From Pyrodictium sp. (GTDB lineage: Archaea; Thermoproteota; Thermoprotei_A; Sulfolobales; Pyrodictiaceae): a stretch of DNA of 64,000 nt. Where the stretch lies: the NCBI GenBank assembly GCA_013540595.1, contig JABXKE010000002.1, forward strand, positions 868,050-932,049, given 5' to 3'. The notes beneath the pieces are model-generated. The model was given only the letters and a program-made list of their open reading frames with translations. It did no database searches and had not been told where the DNA came from. The stretch's first letter is position 1, and every line of letters begins with the position of its first letter. This document shows positions 55,172-64,000 of the stretch, in pieces. Position numbers and translations under genes: made by a program.

Positions 55172-56578
55172 ATGCTGACTCGAGTGCGCGTCCGTGGAAT
55201 TTACGCAACGGCTATCACAAGGCTTCTCCTGGAGGGGGGCTTTCACATAGTACAAGCGTCGGATCAAATTGCAGAAAGGTTTAGCTTGCCCCAGCTCACC
55301 CTTCCAGCCGACGTTACTGTAAAAAGTGGCAGTGATCCCTCGGAGCTTCTAGTCGTAGGTTACACCGATCATGCCGACAGAGTCTTGGAGCTGCTTACCA
55401 GGAGTATTAAGTACTCGTTTGTTTGGGCCTCCTCGCTTCCTCTGCACGCTACTGTGAAGGCTAGGGTGGAGGGCAAAAGAAATGGGAGATGCGTAGCCAA
55501 GGTTGGCTCTATCCTCGCTATCCTCTCTACAAGCGAGGGTCTGTGCGAGAGCGGAAAGCTCGTGGTGGCCTCTGTTGTAAGGCCTGGCGTGAAGCCCGAT
55601 GAGCTTCCACGCCTTGTTCCTGGTGCACGGGTCATCGGGGATTACGCGATCCTATATGAATCTGACAAGCCTAGCGTCACAGTGAGCGAGCATGTGAGGT
55701 CTAAGGAAAAGCGAGCTGAGCTTCAGGCCATAGCTTCGGACATAACCTCGAGGGGATACGGCGTTCACTGGAGAAGCAGCAGCCGTTTTGCACACCCTGA
55801 TCAGCTGATCATCCACCTGCGGGAGCTGGAGCAGGAGCTTCAGAAAGTCAAGGCTGAAGCCGAGGCTGGTGGCGAGGGCGTTTACAGCAGAGGGGAAAGG
55901 GTGGCGGTACTGCATTTAAGCGGTGTGGACAAGGCCGTCCTCGACGAAGTTCGCAATGGGGTTGTGCCAACAGTTCGTCATCATCACAGCTTGAAGAGCC
56001 TCTCAACAGATCTTTCGGTCGTGGTCGATTTTGCTGAGAGGCTGCTTAAGGAATTCGAGAGGGAAGTTGTTAGCAGAGAGCTCCTGGCCTTCGTAGCTGA
56101 TAGGGTCTCAGAGCTTGGAAGGGTCAAGGTACTCCATGTAAAGCCTGACGGGTCGGTGATCTCCCTAGGAGTATCGGAGGTGAAGACCGTTCAGGTGAAC
56201 GAATCCTCGCTGAAGATCATCCTCGAAAGGAAAGTGAAGTCTCACGGGCTCTATGATGGGCTTGACGTGGCCCGGGAGCCTGGCGATACAATAGTTACAG
56301 AGGTAGAGTCCTCCAAGTGGTACATAGTGCACAGGTACTACGCTCCGAGTGGGAGGTTGAAGGGTATTTATGTCAATGTGAATACGCCTCCCGAGGTCAC
56401 TCCAGGGACTGTGAAGTACCTGGATCTTGAAGTCGATGTTGTCGCTAGACCTGGTGAGGAGCCGCGTATAATAGATGAGGATAAGCTCAGAAGATGGGTT
56501 GACATGGGCGTGATTAGCGACGAGCTTGCTAGAAAAGCCGTTGAAGTGGCACGGTCGGTTGCCGAGAGATTAGAATGA
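55172..56578 (+). CDS. fau-1: FAU-1-like RNA-binding protein (RNase E/G-like, DUF402)
   Basis: 468 residues. An N-terminal region resembling the S1/RNase E-G core (KARVEGKRNGRCVAKVGSILAIL), a central coiled coil (~215-235, LRELEQELQKVKAEAEAG), and a C-terminal DUF402 barrel (IVHRYYAPSGRLKGIYVNVNTPPEV, YLDLEVDVV). FAU-1 binds AU-rich RNA and has been linked to ribosomal RNA processing. ATG 55172 is preceded by GGGGGAG. Isolated rightward gene between tRNA-Leu and a small ribbon-helix-helix gene. Confidence 0.88.
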   Translation: MLTRVRVRGIYATAITRLLLEGGFHIVQASDQIAERFSLPQLTLPADVTVKSGSDPSELLVVGYTDHADRVLELLTRSIKYSFVWASSLPLHATVKARVEGKRNGRCVAKVGSILAILSTSEGLCESGKLVVASVVRPGVKPDELPRLVPGARVIGDYAILYESDKPSVTVSEHVRSKEKRAELQAIASDITSRGYGVHWRSSSRFAHPDQLIIHLRELEQELQKVKAEAEAGGEGVYSRGERVAVLHLSGVDKAVLDEVRNGVVPTVRHHHSLKSLSTDLSVVVDFAERLLKEFEREVVSRELLAFVADRVSELGRVKVLHVKPDGSVISLGVSEVKTVQVNESSLKIILERKVKSHGLYDGLDVAREPGDTIVTEVESSKWYIVHRYYAPSGRLKGIYVNVNTPPEVTPGTVKYLDLEVDVVARPGEEPRIIDEDKLRRWVDMGVISDELARKAVEVARSVAERLE

Positions 56579-56674
56579 ACAGTTTCGGTCTACTCCCTCT
56601 CTCTGTGTACCGGGTTTACATGTGCGCTCATCTATTCTGTACGTGTTAAGCCAAGCGTGTGGGGAGCAGTTACT

Positions 56675-56878
56675 ATGCAGCGTATAGTAACGTTCAAAAT
56701 AGACGAAGACCTGCTCTCCGTGCTTGACAGCTATGCGAGGAAGAAAAGGCTAACGCGCAGCGAAGTAATCCGAGAAGCCATAGAAAGACTTCTCAAGGAC
56801 GAAGGGATTAGGCTGCCCGAGAAGAGGAGCCTCTTCAAAGTCAATCCACGAGCACCAATAATAGAGGTAGTGGTCTAG
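56675..56878 (+). CDS. Small ribbon-helix-helix (CopG-like) DNA-binding protein
   Basis: 67 residues from ATG 56675: [40 protein letters not shown] is a complete ribbon-helix-helix with the usual [10 protein letters not shown] second helix. The tail [20 protein letters not shown] looks like a partner-binding segment. It may be a transcription regulator or an orphan antitoxin; the region behind it (56,879-57,641) contains only gene-like remnants. ATG 56657 upstream is in frame. Confidence 0.75.
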   Translation: MQRIVTFKIDEDLLSVLDSYARKKRLTRSEVIREAIERLLKDEGIRLPEKRSLFKVNPRAPIIEVVV

Positions 56879-57641
56879 CGCTCCTGCAGTGTTTTGTATG
56901 GGTTTTCAAAGCCTTACTTCACTTTGTAGAGGTTTCTTGACCTTATCTCGGGCTGTTTCGGCGCGTTGTTTCTGCAGGAATTCTTTCATCAGGTAACAGC
57001 GCTTATCCTTCCCTCTGGATCTATTGGATCTATAATGAATGTCGCTCTTTCCATTGATGACATCTTCTTGCCCCCTCGGTGTTTCGCAGAATTTTCCATC
57101 TGCATCTGTGTGCAAAGGGAAGCGGAATTCATATTTTTTCTGCAAACTTTCTGTTTCGTTTGACACAGTCAGTACTTACTTCAAGCACTATAGCTCCTGA
57201 GCCTCTCAAACTCGTCTAAAAGCTTGTTGAATCTTTTGCCTTCGTCGTACATCCTGAAGTAAGCGCACGCGGATAGAAAAAAGGACGACTATTCTGCTGC
57301 GGAGGCCGGCTTAGCCCAATATTAATTAACTGACTATTGTGCTGGGAAGTTAGAGTCCGAGGCCTCTTCGCCTATCGAGACCAGCGTGCTCTGCACTGCA
57401 GAGGTTTCCTGCGTGTATGCATACGCCGAACGCCCTATCCATTGTGCTGCCCCTCGTCCTTGAAATCGCTATCTTCCATATCTCCTGTGTTTTGGAGAGG
57501 CTTCTATGGAAATGAGAGATCCAAAGTTCAAACAGCATAGGGCATATACGGTACACTTGAATTGGACTAGGCTTGCTGCGGGCTACTGCTGAGAACCTTA
57601 AAATACTGCAGCATTCCTGCTCCTCGCATCCGAAGAGACGC
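56879..57641. other. A/T-rich gap with degenerate coding traces
   Basis: About 760 bases with no confident gene in an otherwise packed region, richer in A/T than its neighbours. On the minus strand a frame at 56,906-57,166 gives an 86-residue, charge-rich, unrecognised protein starting at GTG. Further right, minus-strand codons near 57,183-57,270 read ACAYFRMYDEGKRFNKLLDE but are bounded by an early upstream stop, which looks like the C-terminal end of a lost gene. This may be a decayed island next to the ribbon-helix-helix gene. Confidence 0.45.
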
Positions 57642-57914
57642 TTAGTCCCTTACAGTCTCGAGCAGCGTTATGACATTCCATATCAGCGTTCGTGCATAAA
57701 CAGGCATGTTAGGATCCTGGCTAACTTCATCAAGAATGCTTATGGCGTTTGCGGCACGTACACCGGGGCTCAGGGATTCGTCTCTAAGCTGTCTGATAGC
57801 TTCAGTAGCTGCTCGCCTTATGTTGCGCGGGACGCCCGTGTCGTTTATAAGCCTCATAAGCATGACCATGGCTTGCCTTATCTTTGCCTCGTTGTCGAAA
57901 ACGGGTGCGGCCAT
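57642..57914 (-). CDS. UPF0147 family protein
   Basis: 90 residues, all helical: [34 protein letters not shown] and [35 protein letters not shown]. This is the archaeal UPF0147 family, a HEAT-like small protein of unknown function. Length is typical. A TATA-like GTTAAAAGTAG (minus strand) lies near 57,983-57,993, upstream of ATG 57914. It is divergent from the zinc-ribbon gene. Confidence 0.9.
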   Translation of the reverse strand: MAAPVFDNEAKIRQAMVMLMRLINDTGVPRNIRRAATEAIRQLRDESLSPGVRAANAISILDEVSQDPNMPVYARTLIWNVITLLETVRD

Positions 57915-58049
57915 TGCCGGGCACCCCCTGTGCGGCTGTTTTTAGGCTTCCCTGCGTGCCGGAACACACTTCTGCTGCTAGCTACTTTTAACTTTACGTG
58001 CTCTGTATAGTGGTATACTGGAAGCCTCCACGAGAGGTGGTGTACAGCT

Positions 58050-58469
58050 TTGCCAGGTCTCGCCACCTCCAGGGACTCAGCTGCAATACGGAAAATGGCC
58101 GACCTCCTTAGGGCAGGTGCCACAATGCTTGCAGAGCGCTGCCCCTCCTGTGGTCTGCCTCTCTTTCGCCTCAGAAGCGGAGAGGTTGTCTGCCCCAATC
58201 ACGGTAGAGTGCAGATAGTGAGGGACGAGGCCGAGCTCTCCCGCGTAGCTGTTCAAAGCGTCCTAGAAGAGCTCGAAAAGCTCGCTGCAAGCAAGGTGAA
58301 CGCGCTTATGGCAAGAGCACAGACCGACGAAGACGAAGCTCTAAACTACTTGGTCCGCTGGCTGGAGATTCTGGAGAGAACAGAGCGGATACTAGCAGCC
58401 ATTGCCTCAAGACGGCTTGCAGTCGAAGGCACAGCGCAGAGAGAGACGGGAGAGGGCAAAAAGAGGTAA
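58050..58469 (+). CDS. Sjogren's/scleroderma autoantigen-1-like zinc-ribbon protein
   Basis: 139 residues. SAAIRKMADLLRAGATMLAERCPSCGLPLFRLRSGEVVCPNHGR is the core of the autoantigen p27 family: a helix, then a zinc site with CPSCG and CPNHG, followed by a long helix. Its function is unknown; archaeal copies are common. It starts at TTG 58050. The last ligand is His rather than Cys. Confidence 0.85.
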   Translation: MPGLATSRDSAAIRKMADLLRAGATMLAERCPSCGLPLFRLRSGEVVCPNHGRVQIVRDEAELSRVAVQSVLEELEKLAASKVNALMARAQTDEDEALNYLVRWLEILERTERILAAIASRRLAVEGTAQRETGEGKKR

Positions 58470-58542
58470 ACGGTTGGAAGTTCAGCTGTGCTAATGCTAT
58501 TTAGCTATTTATCGCGGAAACAGGCGCTGGCCTAATTGCAGC

Positions 58543-59106
58543 CTAAAAGCCCAGGTACTTGTCCCCCAAGGCTCCGCACACGGGGCACTTCTCCGGAGGG
58601 TTCTCTCCCACGTATGTGTGGCCGCACACAGGGCATATCCAGACCTTTTTGCCATCCAGCGGGAAGTCTTGCCCCCTTTCAACGTACCCCTTAGCTTCGC
58701 GGTAAAGTTGTGCGTGTATCTTCTCGGCCTCGAAGGCGTACCTGAAGCTGAGTTCCGCCTCTCTATCCTCCTGGAAGCGCGCTATTTCAAGGTACACCGG
58801 GTACATCTCCTTGACCTCAAACTCCTCTCCGCGGATGGCGAGTTCGAGGTTCTTCACCGTGCTGCCGGGCCCAAAGGGAGCCCCGGCGGCAACCTTCTCG
58901 TCGCTGTTCAGGTCCCTCAGCCTCCTAAAGTGGTTGCTTGCATGGACCTGCTCGGCATATGCTATAGCCCTGAAGAGCCTTGCAACGTTTCTGAACCCCT
59001 CTCGCTCAGCAACCTCGGCGAAGTATAGGTACCTCATGTGAGCCATCGATTCTCCTGCGAAGGCCGAAAGAAGTGCCTCCTTTGTCATGGGTCTAGGAGC
59101 AGCCAT
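58543..59106 (-). CDS. rbr: Rubrerythrin
   Basis: About 187 residues. A four-helix ferritin-like domain with di-iron ligands (AFAGESMAHMRYLYFAEVAE; AEQVHASNHFRRL; SFRYAFEAEKIHAQLYREA) is followed by a rubredoxin domain (WICPVCGHTYVG and EKCPVCGA). It reduces hydrogen peroxide in anaerobes. ATG 59106 is set by GGAGGTGG seven bases upstream; the longer frame to 59151 runs through that site. TTTAAA near 59,178 is the likely TATA core. Confidence 0.93.
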   Translation of the reverse strand: MAAPRPMTKEALLSAFAGESMAHMRYLYFAEVAEREGFRNVARLFRAIAYAEQVHASNHFRRLRDLNSDEKVAAGAPFGPGSTVKNLELAIRGEEFEVKEMYPVYLEIARFQEDREAELSFRYAFEAEKIHAQLYREAKGYVERGQDFPLDGKKVWICPVCGHTYVGENPPEKCPVCGALGDKYLGF

Positions 59107-59151
59107 GGAATTTCCACCTCCAGCCTTGATTGCCTCCACTAAATTCAGCAT

Positions 59152-59552
59152 GTAGAAGTAACGATTAGTGGAAAGATTTAAAGATGACCTTATCTGTGCC
59201 CCTCCTCGTAGTAAACGTATGTAAAAATCTGCAAAGCTTGCCTAGCGTCCGGCACCATTCATGTGCGGAATCCTTGACAAACAGCCTCCAGCCGCTCCTT
59301 GACCCAGCCTTGGCGCGCACGCTCTTTAAGCTAAAGATTTCCCTAGCTTCTTAGCATCGATTATTAGTCCTCCACCGGCTACTATTTCCCGAAGCGTTGG
59401 TGGGCGATCCGGCCAGCGCATCAGATGCTGTCTTTCGAGCCCCACGTCTTCTGGGCCATCGACAGAAACTTAACTTCATCTTCTTTCGTGCAAACGAAAG
59501 CGCCTTTTTTCAACGTTATTCTGTTGTGGGCACTGTTATAGAGGAGTATGCT
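59152..59552. other. Intergenic gap, nothing recognised beyond a promoter
   Basis: About 400 bases between the rubrerythrin start and tRNA-Pro. Apart from the rubrerythrin TATA region I see no gene. Short frames here run through the tRNA and are not credible. Confidence 0.5.
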
Positions 59553-59669
59553 TGGTGGGGCCGCCGGGATTCGAACCCGGGACCACGGGGTGTTTTGCCA
59601 GATGGGCTGAACCCACGCGCCCTGATCTGGTCCCAAACCCCGCATCCTACCAAGCTAGACGACGGCCCC
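59553..59669 (-). tRNA. tRNA-Pro (TGG) with a 40-nt intron, CCA encoded
   Basis: Leftward from 59669: acceptor GGGGCCG/CGGCCCC; anticodon stem CGGGG/CCCCG; loop TTTGGGA with anticodon TGG. The intron of 40 bases, ACCAGATCAGG...CTGGCAAAAC, follows position 37, the canonical archaeal site. T arm CCGGG-TTCGAAT-CCCGG; discriminator A, then CCA at 59555-59553. Confidence 0.92.
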
Positions 59670-59817
59670 TGCTGGCTTGGCCACGTGTCTCTGAAGGTTT
59701 CTCCCTTTAAAACCTTTGAATAGTGGCAAAAAGTCGTGTCTTTTAGGAATGGATGTTCTCTACGCACTTTTAGCTTCGTGCGGTAGAATTGTATCGAAGG
59801 AATGGAAGGGGTTGGAA

Positions 59818-59917
59818 TGGTAGCCGGGCGGGGATTCGAACCCCGGTCACGGGGGTTCTCCCGCGCCTTCCGAGGCGGTCCAGAGCCCCGCATCCTTGGC
59901 CGCTAGACGACCCGGCT
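59818..59917 (-). tRNA. tRNA-Gln (CTG) with a ~24-nt intron, CCA encoded
   Basis: Leftward from 59917: acceptor AGCCGGG/CCCGGCT, with the A1-U72 pair typical of archaeal tRNA-Gln; stem CGGGG/CCCCG; loop CTCTGGA with anticodon CTG. About 24 extra bases interrupt the loop/3' stem; the exact splice point is ambiguous because both flanks are C-rich. T arm CGGGG-TTCGAAT-CCCCG; CCA at 59820-59818. Confidence 0.88.
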
Positions 59918-60125
59918 TTCTGTCCGGTTGCCGTTAGTATTCTCCCTATCTGGGAGGGTTTTATGTGCTTGTCTCCCATGGTGGCAAGATGGTGTGTTTG
60001 ATTTCTTTGCTATGGTCTAGCTTGCAGACTTAGCTTTTCTTGAACGTGCGATCCTAATGATCATGGATGTGGGAAGGAAAACGTCATAACCCCCAGCCAA
60101 TGTATGATCCTTTTCTCTGTGGAGG

Positions 60126-60249
<124 letters not shown>

Positions 60250-60397
60250 CGCTCCCCCAGGCGGCCCTACAACAAACTTTCCTCCGCCTGGCCTCTGCTG
60301 AAGCGTCTACGCCGATGCTGTCTCGAAGCAGTAAGGTTGTTGGCAGCAGATATGTAGGTGATACTCGCTCACCCTTTCCTAAGGTAGGGTATGAACC

Positions 60398-61318
60398 GTG
60401 GATGGTGCTCGGTGCGTTGAAGGTCCCAGCTTTAGATTCTGCGCAAATGTCGGTATAGGAAGAGCGGTGGTTCCGGGAGGCGGCGTAGAGCCAATCATAG
60501 CTTACCAGGGCCGCGTGTACTCTCTGGGATCTTGGGGATACTCTGATGTGAGAGAGGTCATGCTGGAGTACTCCCCAGAGGATGTGGAGCTCTTAGCCAA
60601 GATGGTGTCCTCCTCGGACAGGGGCCTCCCGCTAGAGGCTGTAAGGCTCCTTGCCCCCGTCGAGAAGCCATCAAAGCTGCTGTTCGTGGGCCTCAACTAC
60701 AGGGACCACGCTGCTGAGGTCGGTAGAGAGCCTCCTCCCGTGCCCGACATTTTCGCCAAGACGCCAAACGTCATCGTTGGGCCCGGCGACCCGGTTATTG
60801 TCGGCCCAGAAAGCTCTAGGCTCGATGCGGAAGTGGAGCTGGCGGTAGTCATAGGCATGCCTGCCAGAAGCGTTACGGTTGAGGAGGCGGGTGAAAGTGT
60901 GTGGGGGTATCTTGTTGCAAATGACATATCTGAGCGTGGGGAGCAGCTGCTGAGTGGAGCTTCTCAGTGGTGGAGGGGTAAGAGCCACGACACGTTTGCC
61001 CCAGTAGGCCCGCTTATAGTGCCTCGCAGCTTCGTGAAGCTTCATGAGGGGGCAAAGCTGACGCTCCACGTGTCTGGAGAGCTGCTTCAAAGTGGCTCAA
61101 CAGCGAGCATGATTCATAGCCCCTACGCCATAGTCTCGTATGCAAGCAGCTACACGCTCCTAGAGCCTGGGGACATCATAGCCACGGGGACTCCTGCTGG
61201 CGTGGGGCATTCTAGGAGCCCCCCAAGGTATCTCAGGCATGGAGACATTGTTGAGGCGTGCGTCGAAGGCATCGGCTGCATATCCAACACAATCTACTTC
61301 GACTGTCAGAAAGGATGA
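60398..61318 (+). CDS. Fumarylacetoacetate hydrolase (FAH) family protein
   Basis: 306 residues. The C-terminal two thirds is the FAH fold: SKLLFVGLNYRDHAAEVG, the metal ligands in SSRLDAEVELAVVIG (Glu, Glu) and VANDISERGEQ (Asp), and LLEPGDIIATGTPAGVGH. FAH-family enzymes act on diketo or oxo acids (hydrolysis, decarboxylation or dehydration); the substrate cannot be told. The start could be ATG 60398 or GTG 60407. Stand-alone rightward gene after tRNA-Met. Confidence 0.85.
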   Translation: MDGARCVEGPSFRFCANVGIGRAVVPGGGVEPIIAYQGRVYSLGSWGYSDVREVMLEYSPEDVELLAKMVSSSDRGLPLEAVRLLAPVEKPSKLLFVGLNYRDHAAEVGREPPPVPDIFAKTPNVIVGPGDPVIVGPESSRLDAEVELAVVIGMPARSVTVEEAGESVWGYLVANDISERGEQLLSGASQWWRGKSHDTFAPVGPLIVPRSFVKLHEGAKLTLHVSGELLQSGSTASMIHSPYAIVSYASSYTLLEPGDIIATGTPAGVGHSRSPPRYLRHGDIVEACVEGIGCISNTIYFDCQKG

Positions 61319-61351
61319 GCGCAGGCAATGGCGAGTTCCTAGAGACAAGGT

Positions 61352-61894
61352 TTGTATTTAGGCTTCTTCAAAGATACTAACTGGCGACATGCTTTGTCAG
61401 TGGAAAACGTTGTCGGGATCCTCGAAAAGGCAGTAGAGGCTGAGAAGGCTCATGCAGAGAGGCTGAAGGCGCTGGCCAAGAGCATTTCCCATCCCGTGTT
61501 AAGGACGCTGCTTATGGGAATAGCGGAAGACTCGGCTAAGCATGCCATTATGTACGAGGCGGTGCTGGAGATAGCAAGGGGTAAGATCGGCATTCTGTCG
61601 CCAGAGGAACTCAATGCTTTCCGTAGCGAGGTCTCACACCATATCGAGGTAGAGAAGCGCATGATCGAGGTTGTCGAGGAGGCGCTCTCGGCTCTCGATG
61701 ATCCCCGCGCTAAGCTCATACTTGATGCGATAAGGAATGATGAAATAAGGCACCATGCTCTCTTGCTAACGTTGAAGGATGTTGTGGCAGAGAGAGATAC
61801 GATTGAGGAGGGTGAGTTCTGGACCCAGGTCTGGTCCGGCTCTCGCCAGGACTCGCGGCATTACGTCATAGGCCCTCGCTCGCGCCCAGGCTAG
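61352..61894 (+). CDS. Ferritin-like (rubrerythrin-type) protein without rubredoxin domain
   Basis: 180 residues. Four helices with ligand-like residues: VEAEKAHAERLKALAK, EDSAKHAIMYEAVLE, HHIEVEKRMIEVVEEAL and NDEIRHHALLLTLK, consistent with a di-iron or related metal site. There is no C-terminal rubredoxin unit. It begins at TTG 61352, though the first ~18 residues may not belong; GTG 61400 would also work. It may store iron or handle peroxide, like rubrerythrin at 58.5 kb. Confidence 0.7.
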   Translation: MYLGFFKDTNWRHALSVENVVGILEKAVEAEKAHAERLKALAKSISHPVLRTLLMGIAEDSAKHAIMYEAVLEIARGKIGILSPEELNAFRSEVSHHIEVEKRMIEVVEEALSALDDPRAKLILDAIRNDEIRHHALLLTLKDVVAERDTIEEGEFWTQVWSGSRQDSRHYVIGPRSRPG

Positions 61895-61912
61895 AGGACG
61901 TGGTGCTGCGGC

Positions 61913-62719
61913 TTGTCTAGGATACTTGTTACAAACGATGATGGCTACCTCTCGCCTGGCCTCTATCTGCTATATGAAGCAGTTAGGGAGCTAGGCGAGA
62001 CACGGATATACTCTACCGAGTACCCTCGGAGTGCGGTTGCTAGAACTATCTCGTTCAACTGCCCGCTCAGGCTCGTCGAGAGAAGGCACATGGGCTACAA
62101 GGTGTACGTGACCGACGGGACGCCGATAGACGCCTTCTACCTGGCTATAGGTGTACACGGGTTTCGTCCTGATGTCGTGGTCTCCGGAGTCAACGTGGGA
62201 GAGAACCTCACGCTCCAGCACATATACTACAGCGGCACAGTGGCAGTGGCCATAGAAGCGGCTCTTCACGGCATACCTGCCGTGGCCTTCTCGGCAGATA
62301 TTACGGGATACGAGGAGTTCGACGATCCTGTATTCTCTTCGGCTGTTAAGGTTCTTGCTAGGGAGCTCGTGTCCTATGTGCTGAGCAAGGGACTACCGAG
62401 CGGGATCGACATGCTCTCCGTGAACATACCGTCGCCTTCCAGGATTAGGCCATGTGTGAGCCTATTGCCAGCTGCCAGGCTGCGATGGCGTGCGGAGTTT
62501 GAAACAAGGCTTGACACGCGAGGTAGGCCATACTACTGGCTGAAGACTGTACCTCTCGAGGGAGAGGAAGGAACTGACGTCCACGCTCTGGGGAGGGGTT
62601 GCACGGTGATAACGCCCCTGTCGGTAGACCTCAACGTGTCAGCGCGCGCCGGTCAATTAGAGGGTGTTCTTAGAAGCCTGGAACTACGCTTAAAGAAAGC
62701 GCTGGGCAGCGCTGCGTGA
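61913..62719 (+). CDS. surE: 5'/3'-nucleotidase SurE
   Basis: 268 residues: start RILVTNDDGYLSPGLYLLYEAV with the DD metal site, PRSAVARTISF, VTDGTPIDAFYLAIG, VSGVNVGENL and YYSGTVAVAIEAALHGIPAVAFS, all standard for SurE. It dephosphorylates nucleoside monophosphates. It starts at TTG 61913, 18 bases after the ferritin-like gene, and is followed 14 bases later by the membrane protein gene. Confidence 0.95.
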   Translation: MSRILVTNDDGYLSPGLYLLYEAVRELGETRIYSTEYPRSAVARTISFNCPLRLVERRHMGYKVYVTDGTPIDAFYLAIGVHGFRPDVVVSGVNVGENLTLQHIYYSGTVAVAIEAALHGIPAVAFSADITGYEEFDDPVFSSAVKVLARELVSYVLSKGLPSGIDMLSVNIPSPSRIRPCVSLLPAARLRWRAEFETRLDTRGRPYYWLKTVPLEGEEGTDVHALGRGCTVITPLSVDLNVSARAGQLEGVLRSLELRLKKALGSAA

Positions 62720-62733
62720 GCTAGGGGCGGCTG

Positions 62734-64000
62734 AATGGCTAGGGCTGGGAGGCCTCTTGTAGTTGCTGCGCTGAGGACCGTGCTCACCTTTCTTGCGCTG
62801 CTCGTTACAGCTGCCTCAAGTATAGTGCTCGTTAGAAAGCTAGATCCGGCATCCTATGCAGCCTACCAGTCCCTGACTAAGCGCGCTACCCGCTACGCAT
62901 ACCCCGTCTACGGTGTCTTCGCAGGGTGGATCTACAGGTACGCTGCGCAAAGGGTTCCAGGCACTATATCGGCAACTATTTGTGTTGCAGGTGCCGCTTC
63001 GCTAGCCGGATCCCTCGCCGCTGTGGTTGTTTCAGCTAAGCTAGGTCTGCACGCGGCATCTGTGGTCTCGGCACTTCTGGCTTTGGGGCTGTACACAGCG
63101 TTTGCTGTGCTGCAGATCCCAATGAACGCTGTGCGCCCCGTCAGATTCTCTGTAGCAACTTTAGCCTACAGACTGATGTACTCTAGCCTCGTAGTGCTCC
63201 TGGTGTACCTTGCAGGCGCAGGCCTTCTCGGCGCCCTACTGTCAGTGGTGGTGGCTGCCTCCGTTGGTGTGGGCCTTCAGCTGCTCTGGCTGCGGGGCCT
63301 AGACTCCTTCGGTGGTGGCTGTCCGACGGGCCTGCTCAAGGAGTGGCTGCGTGGTGTGCACGTAACGCTGCTGGGGGTTCTGGCCTCGCTCGTAGCGTCG
63401 CTTGATATAGCTGCAGCGTACCCCTTGGCTGGCAGCACGGTCGTGGCGGCATACTTTGCCTCGATAGCTCTTTTGGCGCTTTTTAGGGAGGCTGTGGGCA
63501 CCGGTATAGGGTACATTTCGGCCTACGTTCTCGGCGGAGGTAGCAGCCAGACGGCGCTGTCGGCGCTCCGCCTCTCCCTTTTGGCGACGGCGTCGTTGGT
63601 GGGGTATGCCCTGGCGTACCCCGACCACTTGATTCACCTTCTGAACCCGCAGTATGCTTGGGCCTCTGCCGCGGTCAGAGTTGCCTCGGCGGCTGTGTAT
63701 GTCGGGCTTCTGGCTTCTGGTTACATCTCCCTCGCGACGGGTCTTATCCGGGGCCGTGTAGAGGAAACCTCGCGTGAGCTTGCCAAGATCAATGCGGCCA
63801 TACTGCTTAGCCAGGCCTTCTACTTGGTGTTGGTGGTGATGGGCCTCTACGTGCTTGAGGACCCGGCCCTGGAGACTGCGTGGTGGGCTTCATCCCTGCT
63901 GCTATCTTCAATTGTGACGGCTTCTGTAGGCCTCCTCTACCTGTCTGGGGATGCTCGCAGCGGGGCCCTCGATGTTGCGAAGTGGTCGGTGGTGTACTTA
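62734..64000 (+). CDS. Multi-span membrane protein, polysaccharide-flippase-like, open at window end
   Basis: I translated this frame by hand from ATG 62734; it is open to base 64,000, giving at least 422 residues. It has about ten or more long hydrophobic helices with few charges, and a pattern of basic residues at helix ends, as in MOP/Wzx-type lipid or polysaccharide flippases. No specific motif proves the family. It follows surE by 14 bases and is likely cotranscribed. The C-terminus is outside the window. Confidence 0.6.

Noticed and set aside
59397-59723. Plus-strand 108-residue frame
   Set aside because: It crosses the antisense of tRNA-Pro, and its composition is not protein-like.

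Overview
The window reads as DNA from a hyperthermophilic crenarchaeon (Thermoproteota, most likely Desulfurococcales/Pyrodictiaceae-like; the family is my inference). Support: archaeal A-type ATP synthase genes, PAN, TFE, TFS, aMBF1, Rpo4/Rpo11, PriS, PCNA, S26e/S27e/L21e/L44e, aIF5A and aIF2-alpha, many TTG/GTG starts, GGAGGTG-type ribosome sites, intron-bearing GC-rich tRNAs with encoded CCA, and the archaeal modified mevalonate genes. No CRISPR array, insertion sequence or prophage was seen.

The window does not look like one continuous natural chromosome. (1) At about 10,766 the CDC48 gene stops inside its second AAA domain and runs directly into the second half of S-adenosylhomocysteinase, so the end of one gene and the start of the other are missing. 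(2) At about 28,386 a TatC gene lacking its N-terminus butts onto the last ~400 nt of a 23S rRNA (from just after the peptidyl-transferase loop to the 3' end). Base and codon use differ across the second point: left is more A/T-rich with many ata/cta/gta codons, right is G/C-rich. Assembly joins, possibly from two related organisms, explain this most simply; real rearrangements are not excluded.

Left part (1-28,385): taw3 (cut by the edge), a PhoH-KH ATPase, a small metallopeptidase, a YkgJ-type Fe-S or zinc cluster protein, PAN, aMBF1, HflX, Trm56, TFE, an orphan DNA cytosine-5 methyltransferase, a SPOUT-like protein, a ribbon-helix-helix coiled-coil protein, the AHCY/CDC48 junction, the ATP synthase (subunit I leftward; F, E, A, B, D rightward; then dtdA on the other strand and the proteolipid K), ProS, a TrmY-like protein, S26e, an HD phosphohydrolase, a small winged-helix protein with a palindromic operator candidate, HtpX and truncated TatC.

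Right part (28,386-64,000): partial 23S rRNA, a MazG-like pyrophosphohydrolase, a TauE/SafE permease next to a cysteine-rich unknown protein, tRNA-Asp, then a long, nearly unidirectional block for information processing (aIF5A, SRP54, Pus10, L21e, Rpo4, DUF655, KsgA, HemK-like, TrmJ, Trm14-like, L10e, Dph2, a METTL5-like methylase, exosome Csl4, DUF2067, Rpo11, TFS, PCNA, PriS, L44e, S27e, aIF2-alpha, Nop10). Six unassigned small proteins sit in or beside it. CarS (membrane lipid synthesis), a RecA/KaiC-type ATPase, a polynucleotide kinase, and a UbiD-type decarboxylase with both subunits of phosphomevalonate dehydratase follow; CarS and the last three link to archaeal isoprenoid lipid synthesis. 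The end holds FAU-1, tRNA-Leu, -Pro, -Gln and -Met, a degenerate A/T-rich gap, UPF0147, a zinc-ribbon protein, rubrerythrin, a ferritin-like protein, a FAH-family enzyme, SurE and an open flippase gene.
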